Of a stretch of DNA of 64,000 nt, positions 12,201 through 21,381 are shown piece after piece (position 1 is the stretch's first letter; the number at the start of each line of letters is the position of its first letter). The notes beneath the pieces are model-generated. The model saw nothing but the letters and a program-made list of their open reading frames with translations. It ran no database searches and was not told the DNA's origin. The stretch comes from Plasmodium coatneyi (Eukaryota > Apicomplexa > Aconoidasida > Haemosporida > Plasmodiidae): NCBI RefSeq assembly GCF_001680005.1, contig NC_033566.1:2046001-2110000 (forward strand). Reading direction: 5' to 3'. A program made the translations under genes and the position numbers.

Positions 12201-13590
12201 GGACACACACCCATGAACATAAGTTATTTATTTTATTTTATTCATTTTCTTACCTCCGCGTTGGTGGCGCTGTTACAGTACAGGAGGAAGAGGTCGTTGT
12301 GGGTAACCATCGGGAGAAACACCTCCGCCAACTCATTCGAGTAAATTGTACACTCCTGATTCCCCGTGTTAGAGTTGTTCTTTTCGGCTAGGGCAAAAAT
12401 CCTGCGAGGGGGGTACTTGGGGGTTGCTTGCGGAGGTGTCCACATGGCTATGTGTTTGTGACGGTGGCCCTCGCCATGCCAGCCGACTCACCAAATACCA
12501 TCCGAGCTGAACCCACCCTTGGCAACCTCTACAGAGATTTTTAAAAAGTAGTTTGAGGGGTAGATGGTTCCTTCGCTGGGGAAGAAGTTTTCTGCGCAGA
12601 GGTGGCAGGGTAGAGAAAAAAAAAGAACACACATATATAGGTGCATTCGATCGTTCTATACACCGAGCGCAGTTCTGCGCGTGTATCTCTGGATCTGGCT
12701 GACGGTATATGTCTACACGCCTGGTTAAATGGATTTAATTACTTAGCGAGTGCTCTGAGTATTCGTATGTGGGGGGGATGGGTGGTGGCTTCTCTTTGTT
12801 CTCAAATGGGTAGCGATAAATTTTGAATTTTTTAAGCTCCTCCGTGGAGAGCTTCAGAAGGTACATCTTGGACGTGATTAGATAATCACATGGGTCTGAG
12901 TTCGGTGAGGGGAAGAAATATGGCCCAGAATGAGCCTCTACTTTGTGAGTGCACATTTTGGAGAAACAGGTACAGAAGTGCGTGGAGGGCCTACCTTTCT
13001 CTGCCGCAGCCTCCTTGTTCAGGCGAATTTGCACATTTTCCTGCACAGCCTTGTCGTCTTCTCTTTGGAAGGCCAACACGCGCAGGTTTTCTTGGGGATC
13101 AAAGGGATGAAAGGAGGTGGAGACGCATAAACATCGTTTTTCCCTCTCTCTGCGAGTCGAAGCGAAACCAACCTAGGGCAGCAACCACAACACGCGCACC
13201 TACGTACCCACCCCGTGGTGCACTTAGATGCAGGCTTACTGGCAGGGATCAACGCCGTTAGGAAAAATTCTTTTGCAGCCTTTTTTGTGTTGAAGGATAA
13301 AACTAACTCTATTTCAAATTTGAGGACGTCACTTTTGATTGTGTTTACCTTTGTAGGGAGGAATCATTTGGGGTGTGTGTATGTGGGGGAGTTTACACTA
13401 CAGTGTTTGTTGTTTTCGCTCGTATGTACTTCGCCCCGTTTGTATAGCATGTCTGATTGTCCCCCGTCGACCTCCCCCTCCTTACCCTATTCACCTCCTT
13501 AAACGAGAACGTAAAGTTATCGTCGTAGATGGAGGCGACACTCCCTATTAGCAGCCAACATATAATCGGATAAAGAAGTAGGAACCCCAT
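9219..13590 (-). CDS. Ten-exon secreted protein, unknown function
   Basis: Exons are 13590-13486, 13348-13240, 13090-12995, 12895-12743, 12591-12492, 12401-12254, 12093-11958, 11818-11652, 11555-11277 and 11171-9219. Every junction has GT/AG ends and keeps phase, giving about 1,081 residues. The start ATG opens a clear signal peptide (MGFLLLYPIICWLLIGSVAS) and there is no C-terminal membrane segment, so the product is probably secreted or stored in an apical organelle. The protein is mostly beta-strand-like with scattered cysteines, such as DPCDYLITSK and a segment with ADLCYANSCF and DPCRN. The last exon holds a region (about residues 800-960) with alternating hydrophobic strands TIILIDD and SILLLTDTEG that loosely recalls a von Willebrand A fold without a clear metal-binding motif. 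I cannot name the gene. The high exon number in Plasmodium often goes with secreted or stage-specific proteins; that is inference. Confidence 0.85.
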
Positions 13591-14950
13591 TTTGGTGAAC
13601 TTTCCTCTCCTGGTTGTCCCTCCGTTCGAATGCACTCCTTCTTTGGCGTGCAGCATGCGCTACCATGTGTGTGGTAATAGACGTGTTAGAAGCACAGAGA
13701 GGGTTGCCTTTTCTGTCGGTGGCCTTTCATTTTAAACCCCCCATAAAAAAAAAAGAAAAAAGGAAGTACGTGCTCACATATACATGCACGTGCATCTACC
13801 TCTCCTGCTTCTATCTTAGATGCAAATCAGCCACACTTAAATGGAGGTATGCCCGTTTTGGCACTGTTTTTGCTTAAATGGGTTCATTTTTTTTCTTTTT
13901 TTTCTAGGATGATAATACAAAAAAAGGTTCTTTTGAAGAGGTATGCGACGGTACACACTGAAGATAAACGATTGGTGTGTTCCTTGCTGACGCGTCTTTG
14001 CCAATTTCGGCGTGCAGAAAATTGCATATGCGTTTGCACGCGCCTCTTTTTTGTGATGTGCTCGCGCACTCGCCTTTCGCCCGTTCAGCTCTGTTTTTTA
14101 CGTCGAAAAAGAAGAATGAAAGGGAAGGGAAAAAATGAAGTGAGAAAATTTTACCAGCCCGCATCTGGGCTCCTTCTCCTCCTATTAACTGGACGCATGC
14201 AGAATCGTGACGTGACGCGTTGAAGCGGCATAACTCATTTTTGCGAGGCTCCCCTTTTTTTTTTTTTTTTTTCTTCGTTCGCTTGTCTTACAACGGAGAA
14301 ATGCCCTGATGAGTTGACCTGCTAAAATTTCACGAAGAGTTACACGCTGCATGCAATTTGTGCAGTCGGGGTGGGTTCAAGCAGAACATTGGAAGTAGTC
14401 ATTTATTTTTTGTTTGTTTCTTTTTCACGTCGTTCATTTTGGTAGGTGTTCACAAGTTGAGTTAACAACGTGGTATTTTTTACTCCTGGTTTTTCTCCTA
14501 GCCTTTTTTATTTTTCGTTTTTAATTTTTTTATTTTAATTTTTTGTTTGGCGTTTATTTGGGACCGTTCTCCTGTGCGTTTCTCTTCCCCCGTTACGCTT
14601 CCGCTAGGCCCCCATCCCCCCATTCGTGTTTCCTCCAACCCGCCATGCTGATGGAGAGAGAACTCCTGGTCGAGCACTCTGACACATTCATGTGAATGAG
14701 TAAAAGAGGGCTTGGTCAGCTTAACGGCCTATCCGCATATCCACTTTTTCTTTTTTTTTTTTTTCTGGCCATTTTGAAGGTTTTGTTTATGGTGTGTGTT
14801 GGGCGGTTCAATGGGAATGTCCTTCTGGGGTTATTCCTTAATCTTCGCGCCTTTCCAAGTTATCCTTTTTCTTATTTTTTATATATTTTTTGAGCATACC
14901 CGATATGGGAGAGAAGCCCTTTGTATTTTCCCCACAAAGGGCCCCACAGG
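13591..14950. promoter_or_regulatory. Divergent upstream region between two genes
   Basis: This 1.36-kb region separates the minus-strand secreted-protein start (13590) from the plus-strand cardiolipin synthase-like start (14951). It therefore probably carries both promoters. It contains T-rich runs (14255-14272, 14400-14560 and 14745-14764). No specific transcription-factor site is claimed. A plus-strand hydrophobic open frame near 14696-14893 has no splice link that I can confirm. Confidence 0.4.
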
Positions 14951-16891
14951 ATGAGTTCTTGCGGCTGCTACATTTTGGCGGAAGTGGGGGGCGGTCTGCT
15001 GGGAACAAAAGCGGTTGGTGGGAAAACTGTTGTGGGGTCGACAGTTGGAAGTACATCCCCCCAGCTGGACGTCCTACTGAATGCGCAGCACGATTTGAAG
15101 GGAACTGTGTATAAAAAGATCAGGAAGAAAGTCGACCCGCAGGTCAAGGGCGGAACAGAAAACGACGATACAGAGGCAGGGGGAAAAAAAAAACAGGAAC
15201 AAATTGATATAGAAAAGCTAGTGGAAGATAACGTAGAACAGCTAAACCTAAACAAAAAGGAAAAGGAAATAATCAAAAAAAAGTGGAAATACATTTTAAA
15301 AAAAAACAAAGAAAAATATGGAAAAGTGTCTGATGGGAATAAAATAAAAATATACAACGATGGACATACAGCTTTTAGAGACATACTTCGATCTATAGAG
15401 AAGAGCAAAAAGAGGATTTGGTTTGAGTCCTACATTTTCGACGACTCTGAGTTAGCCAAGGAGGTGGTGGACAGTTTATGTAATGCGGCGAAGAGAGGAT
15501 GCGACGTCATTCTTTTGATTGATTATATTGGAAGTTTGAAAATTAAGAATAAATGGGTGAACAAATTGAAGGAGAATAATGTGCAGGTTCTTTTCTTTAA
15601 TTCCTTTTTGAGTTCCTTCCTGAATATGTTGCCCATTTTTTTTCGGGACCATCGAAAGATCATTATAGTGGACAACGCAGCGTACTGCGGGTCGATGAAT
15701 GTTTCCGATAGTGTTGTCCCGAGCGGCTTGGGCTGGCATAGCGACGGGATGGGCCACATGGACGAGGTGGAGGAAGAAGCGGACGTAGAGAACACAGCGG
15801 ATGGAGGAGTGTCCACCTCCGGGGGAATCATGCCGAACCGGTGCGAGGACCAACTCCCAAGTGAGGGGCATCCCGAAGAGAACGAAAAAAAAAACAAAAG
15901 CAAACTCCTGCAGTACTACGATTTACACATAAAAGTGAAAGGACCCGCAGTGAAAGATCTGGCAGATGTTTTTATCGACTCACTTAAGATGGCAAAAACG
16001 TCCATCACGAGGGAACCAATAGAGGAACAGGAAAGATATGAGGACGAAGAGGGGAACTCCTGCTTCGTGCAAGTGCTGGAGTCAAATGTACTGAGAAAAA
16101 TTCGATCCATTCAGTCCACCTTTGAGTGGGTTATTAAAAACGGAGCGACGAAAAATATCTACATAACGACTAGCTATTTTATTCCTCCTGGTTTTCTGAG
16201 GAGAGCTTTGTTTTCTTCCCTGAACAACGGGGTAGACATTTCGTTCCTCCTTTCTGGGAACTCGGATGTGTTGGGCGACGTTCCCGCTACGTATCACATC
16301 GTGAAGAAGTTTCTGAGGAGGTCCCAAAAGGGCAGCGTAAGTAGCGGCAACAACAACAATAGTGACCAGAGCGATCAACCCATACAGGGAAAAGCAAACT
16401 CCTACCTGCACAACCTGCGGAAGCGAGCCGAGTCCAGAATAGGAGACAACTTCCTGAAGAGACAAAAAAAGGGAAACTGCGACTTTTATTTCTTTCAGAA
16501 CAGACACTGTCATGCAAAGAACCTCATGGTGGACAATCTGTGGTGTGCCGTGGGTTCATACAACTGGGATCGATTTTCCTCGAGACGTAACTTAGAAGTA
16601 ATGGTTTCCATCTTTGACAAAAAAATATGTGAACAGTTTGTGAAGGAGCATAAGAGTAAAATAAAAAACGAATCAGAACAAGTGACCCTCGCGCAGGTGG
16701 CCAATCGCAACGTGTTTCAGGGATTCTTCAGCTACTGCGCCTATCATATGGCTAAATTGTCCGGAAAAAACATTTTGGACGGTCTATCCAAGGACAGCAA
16801 GAAGACTATTCTGCGGAAAGCCATTGTGAATAAATACCTATCGGACAACTGCGTGGAAAATATCTCCCTCAACATGATGTGGGGCGCGTAG
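14951..16891 (+). CDS. CLS: Cardiolipin synthase-like phospholipase D family protein
   Basis: This is a single-exon gene of about 646 residues, taking the first in-frame ATG at 14951 (MSSCGCYILAEVGGG). It belongs to the phospholipase D superfamily. The first HKD motif is FRDHRKIIIVDNAAYCGSMN (about residue 231) and the second is CHAKNLMVDNLWCAVGSYNW (about residue 520); both keep His, Lys, Asp and the GS/N residues. The ahead-of-motif segment KKRIWFESYIFDD is typical of bacterial-type cardiolipin synthases, which join phosphatidylglycerol (or a CDP-diacylglycerol donor) to make cardiolipin, in parasites usually in the mitochondrion. An acidic low-complexity insert separates the halves (about residues 265-315) and a second, Ser/Asn-rich insert sits near 455-485. 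The N-terminus before about residue 100 is poorly conserved and may be a targeting sequence. I recall a cardiolipin synthase at this position of the syntenic P. falciparum map. The gene converges with the coiled-coil gene. Confidence 0.87.
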   Translation: MSSCGCYILAEVGGGLLGTKAVGGKTVVGSTVGSTSPQLDVLLNAQHDLKGTVYKKIRKKVDPQVKGGTENDDTEAGGKKKQEQIDIEKLVEDNVEQLNLNKKEKEIIKKKWKYILKKNKEKYGKVSDGNKIKIYNDGHTAFRDILRSIEKSKKRIWFESYIFDDSELAKEVVDSLCNAAKRGCDVILLIDYIGSLKIKNKWVNKLKENNVQVLFFNSFLSSFLNMLPIFFRDHRKIIIVDNAAYCGSMNVSDSVVPSGLGWHSDGMGHMDEVEEEADVENTADGGVSTSGGIMPNRCEDQLPSEGHPEENEKKNKSKLLQYYDLHIKVKGPAVKDLADVFIDSLKMAKTSITREPIEEQERYEDEEGNSCFVQVLESNVLRKIRSIQSTFEWVIKNGATKNIYITTSYFIPPGFLRRALFSSLNNGVDISFLLSGNSDVLGDVPATYHIVKKFLRRSQKGSVSSGNNNNSDQSDQPIQGKANSYLHNLRKRAESRIGDNFLKRQKKGNCDFYFFQNRHCHAKNLMVDNLWCAVGSYNWDRFSSRRNLEVMVSIFDKKICEQFVKEHKSKIKNESEQVTLAQVANRNVFQGFFSYCAYHMAKLSGKNILDGLSKDSKKTILRKAIVNKYLSDNCVENISLNMMWGA

Positions 16892-17306
16892 CGCTGATCA
16901 GCTGAGTAATTCATCAACGATCCGTCTGGACAAATAACTGCAAAGTTCAGTAGTAACCTTTCACTGAGGCTGACTGCTGCCCCCCCCCTGAGGGAACACA
17001 AATGAAGGCAAATTAAAAAGGCGCATTTGAAAATGGTAGGAGCAAGCGGAAGAGAAGATGGTAGACAAGGACCACTCTTCTTTCTCCGCTTGGTCAGCCA
17101 TGTTAGCCAGTCTGGAAACAAATAACAAATGACAAAAAAAAAAAAAGGGACGTAGCAAAATGCGTCCAATCAAAATGGATCAATGTATATTCACCAAAAA
17201 AAAAAAAAGGGAAGTGCCAAGAGAAAAGATAATCTGAAGTGGAGAAAGAACCAACTGGAAGAGTGTTTTTTTTTTTTTTTTTTTTTTTTTTTCCCTCCAG
17301 GTTTTA
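16892..17306. other. Convergent intergenic region
   Basis: This 415-bp region lies between two gene ends that face each other. It contains A runs (17138-17149 and 17195-17207) and a 26-bp T run near 17267-17292, as expected for 3' flanks. No gene is seen. Confidence 0.5.
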
Positions 17307-19803
17307 CTACGCACCAGGGTTTTCCTGCCCAGCGTAAGATCCAGTGCTGTCGCCATGGACGCATTTGGCTAGGGCAAACAAGTCTGAGCGAAGCCGAATG
17401 TTTTCAATAAGAGTCTCCTCCATTATCTTCCTCATTTCATCGTACGTTAGTTTGTTGTTGAGTATGGGGAGGTTGTTGTCTGATCTGCGATAAGGGGGTA
17501 AAAGGGGTAAGGTGGTTGGTTCGTGAAGCGACATTCTACATGTAAGAAGGTACGTAGAACTATCTGCAAATGGAGTGGCACTTCAGAACATGCTTCCAGT
17601 CGCGCGCAGAAGAGGCTTACCTGAAATGCTCCTCACTGAGGGCGTGCTTCTTTATAAGGTGCAGGATAATTGTGCTTTTCTTTTTCACGTCCTCCTGCAG
17701 GAGCAGCTGGTCTTCTCGCAGCTTTTCGACTTCTCTTGTTAGAAAATTTACTTCTTCTATGAATTCTTTCGTTTTGGGGCAGACCCCGTCCTGGTGGTTC
17801 CCTTCACAATGTATCTCTCCATCTGTGACAATACCGATTCGATTGTCCACGTCACTACCTTTGTTGTCTGGACCCCTGTCAAGCGATCTCATTTTTTCCA
17901 AAAGAGATTGATATTTCTTTTCTAGCATTTCATTTTTTGTAACTTGTTGTGATAAAAGTTTTTTTGTTTCTTTCAATTCCGCGTCTTTTTTTTTTTTGTT
18001 TCTAACAGATAAGGACTTCCATTCGTCTATAAAAAATTTGTAGTTATTTACCTTCTGCGCGAGTTCCTCCAGGGTATCCCGGTTGGCTGCAGCGCTGGTG
18101 CGGGAATTGGCTGCGTGGTTCTCGGACATCGCTGGTTTGCACCTTGGGGGATCGGAACTGCTTGTACGCCGCGGAGGGTGGACACTGTTCGGGTGACGCT
18201 CAAAATCTGCACCGTTTGGATGGCTCGACGGGGAATCCCCCGCTGTACCATTACAAGTGGCGTTTTCGCTTCGGATACGCAGCTTCAGCCGCCCTTTCTT
18301 TTTGTGACACCGCAGGGATATCCCCCTGTTCCTGTCACCACGGGTCCTGATGAGGCCCCTAAACTGGAAAGCAAGTCTTTTCTCCCTGCGCTGCATTTCC
18401 AGCAAAGCCGATCTGCAGGTTCGCAGGTCCTCCCTCAAACGTTGCATCTTCTCACGGCACCGTTGTAATCTTCCCTTTTGTTGGTGTTTCTCCCTCCATA
18501 GTGAAACACACAGGTGGGATTTCTTCTGCAGAGAAGCTTCCAATGACTTTATTAAACATCCTAATTCGTAGTTTTTTTTTACGTGTACATTTTTGTCATT
18601 TGCAAGCTCTTCCAGGACAGACACTTCTCCCTTCAATTGAGTTAGCTCCTTCTCCATGGAGTCAACTTTAGCGTTTATGTAGTTCCGTTCACTTGTTTCT
18701 GAGTCGCTTTTTATGTTGGAGGAAAGCTGGCATGACAGCTGCAACAGTTGTTTCGTTTGTCTTTCGTTTATGTCGTTAAGAATTTTGTTTCTCTTTTTTA
18801 ATTCAATTATTTCTTTAGCGTTTTTTACTTCCTCCTTCACGTTTTCCTCCTCTTCATTGTGAAGGAGGGGGGGTTTCCCAAGCAGCTTCGTCCTATCGCC
18901 TAGTACCAGATCGCATATCTTTGTGGCGCACTGTTCGGCCAGCTTCCTGTATCGCTCAGGAGAGCAGTTCCTTTGTTTGGACTGGCCCTTCTCAGTCTCC
19001 ACCATCGAGTTTGCCTCTTCGCTGGACAGTTCTCTTAGTAGAATTATTTGCTTCACCATCTCATCGTACTTCTTACCTTGAACTTTGCAACACAGATTCT
19101 TTGCAACTTTTTCTTTGAGATGACTGTAGAAGGTAGATTCTGCAAGGATCTTCGTTCCAGCATTTGCGTCTTCTTCCCTCCTCTTTTGCGTTTCCTTCTT
19201 TAACCTGGGAGGGTAACTTCTTTTTGTTTCTTCACCCACTTTGGTTCCGTAAAGCGGCATGGCGCGACTGCCACGTTCGATACTTTCGCTGCATTCTCTG
19301 GTTGGTTGAGCAGCCGGAATGGCTCCTACCTCCGTGGTAACTTCGCTGCCATTTTCACTTCTTTCATTTCCTTCGCTGGAGCTGTGAACATGGCCACCCC
19401 CGTGTGGAGGCTCACACATCGGTGCAGCATCTTTTCTTCTCGATACCACCCCTCCACCTTCGTCTTCCCTTTTTTCCTTCTCCTCACATGGGTCATCCTC
19501 CTCATGTCTATTTAGCACACTTGTTTTGTCATCATCGTCGGATTCACTAAGGTCCTCACCACTGGACTCAATCGAGTCGTCCTCATCAGATTCGCTTGAA
19601 TCGTCTTCGTCGTCCTCCTCTCCGTTTGGAAGGTCCCCCTTTCTTGGGAGCGAACACTCCCCTGTCCCCACTGCGTAGGTCATAGTTTCTCCCTCCCCCG
19701 GGAAGAGGCACTCATCGTCTTCGTTGGGGAGTGCCAATTTGTTGTTAATTGTGTTTATCAGCTTCCTCTTGGCTACATCTATATCGTGCAGAAATTTAAA
19801 CAT
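17307..19803 (-). CDS. Coiled-coil protein with acidic N-terminal region
   Basis: There are two exons, 19803-17621 and 17484-17307, with donor GTAAGC and acceptor GCAG; phase is kept and the product is about 786 residues. The start is the ATG giving MFKFLHDIDVAKRKLINTIN. A strongly acidic stretch (about residues 55-110, DEDDSSESDEDDSIESSGED) is followed by long heptad-rich coiled coils (about residues 330-560 and 630-786), including KKNEL-type and QLKGEVSVLEELANDK segments. A basic, Pro/Ser-rich insert lies between them. The C-terminal segment KIMEETLIENIRLRSDLFAL, joined by the intron, resembles the conserved tail of Golgi-type coiled-coil proteins such as CCDC186. That similarity is by eye and of low confidence. 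The likely role is a tether or scaffold. The gene sits next to the KIR block and converges with the cardiolipin synthase-like gene. Confidence 0.8.
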
Positions 19804-21369
19804 GGTATGGTAGGAAGCTGGTGCATTCACACAGTGTGGTGACGCGTAAGGGCATGCATAAAAGGAAGCATACAAGAGGGGGTGAAAAAAGGACGGAGAA
19901 AAAGAGGCAGCAAAAAAGGGCAATAAAATGTGCACTCAACTGTAAGTGCGTGATCGTGGTTTCGGAGGAATAGGACTACTTATCCTGCTCCACCCTCCAC
20001 CCCCCCAAGGCACACACTAACAGGAGTTACAACCATGCCAAAGAACACAAAACAAAAGCAGAACGTAAAAATATATGTGTGTGCAGATGATCAACTGCGT
20101 GTATGTACACATGGAAAGGGGGGAAGGAGGAAGAGTTAAACCTGCGGGCACTTTATTCCATTTTTTCAACAAATGCTAACGCGCAAAACTATAACTTAAT
20201 CGGCATCGCGTTAAGCTAAGTGGTAATGAAGCCATGTGCGCCCAAAGGAAGAATTCAATAGAAAAAAAAAAAAAAAAAAAAAAAAAAAAACATACACGTG
20301 GTGCGCTGCTGCATTATTCGCATATTTTTTGAGGCAAAAATGGGGGAGGAGAAGAGCTGCCCGCACGATAATTATGGAGAAGGCGTAATTATTTTTCCTC
20401 CCCACAAAAAAAAAATGTTCGGAAGAGGTGGGGGAGAGTGGAAAGCGATAGAGCCACCTCCCCCCATAACTGGAGCTTACAACTGGATCTCACAATTGCA
20501 ACTCACAAAGGGGCACACAAGGGAATCTACCTAAATGGGAAAATGTCCCTTTTTAAAATACCCACAAAAAAAGGGGGGCACACCATGCAAATGTATGTGT
20601 GCCCGCTGTGACCACCGCATTTCCTCGTAACTCAAGTATGTATAACGCTTCCCCACGTGGACATGACAGGTAAAGCAATAGTAGCAGTTACAGTTGTGAG
20701 GAGCCTAACTTGGAAGATGGTTTTCGTGCTTCTGTTGTGAACTAAAGAGGGGGGGAATCGCCCCCCGTGAGAACGTTCTGCCTGGCGTGAAAATAAAATA
20801 TAACCTTGCGCTAACGTGCGGTGACGGGGGGGGGAAAAAAAATCCAATTTGATCCCATCATGTATATTAATAAGAATTGAGAATAGGGACATGGGTACAA
20901 TGCCGTAAACAATTCCTTTTGCGGTGTATACAGATCCTCCTGTTACTCTTATTTATTGTATAGTCCTATATATATGTCGATGATATGGCTCTACCCCGCC
21001 TTACCTTTTTTTTTCCTTTCCATACTATCCTGCTCCATTCTTCCATCTTCATTTTAAGGAAGTCTTAATTCTGTCACTTCCAATATTCACTTGACCCTTT
21101 TTTTAATAAGTGATACATTTGTGCATTTTTCCCATTTCGCTCTTAGCTTTAGCGTTATGTCTAAGAGTTGCCCGTCCCTTTTTTCTTCTCTCTATTTTTG
21201 CATATTCTACAATCATTGTGGTAATACACTTAACATGCTATGCACATTTATAATTTGTAGGAACATTGTACGTTATTTATTATTTTGAAGACATTACATG
21301 CTGCCTATGATAAATAGAAGAGGAACATTACATACGATGTTCTACATACGATGTTCTACATACGATGTT
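19804..21369. other. Intergenic region between the core gene and the KIR block
   Basis: This is the left junction of the KIR block. It carries a 23-bp sequence plus poly(A) shared with a ZIP1 intron (20236-20290), poly(A) and poly(G/C) runs, and a 14-bp tandem repeat that runs through the stop codon of the first KIR gene (21329-21381). GC content falls toward 21 kb. No gene is supported. Confidence 0.55.
20236..20290 (+). repeat. 23-bp shared sequence followed by poly(A)
   Basis: Positions 20236-20258 (GTGCGCCCAAAGG then AAGAATTCAA) are identical to 37335-37357, the first 23 bases of a ZIP1 intron. Both are followed by a long A run (20262-20290 here) in the same orientation. A chance match of this length is not expected in a 64-kb window. 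Confidence 0.75.
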
Positions 21370-21381
21370 CTACATACGATG
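21329..21381 (+). repeat. 14-bp tandem repeat across a KIR stop codon
   Basis: Three full units of TACATACGATGTTC (21329-21370) and a partial fourth unit follow one another. On the minus strand the units read as the last codons of the KIR gene, with the Arg-Met-stop end repeated into the 3' flank. Each unit brings another in-frame-looking ATGTAG. Confidence 0.85.

Noticed and set aside
14696..14893. Hydrophobic open frame upstream of the cardiolipin synthase-like gene as a first exon with a signal anchor
   Set aside because: No donor and acceptor pair joining it in phase could be identified, and its T-rich content explains the Phe/Leu run.
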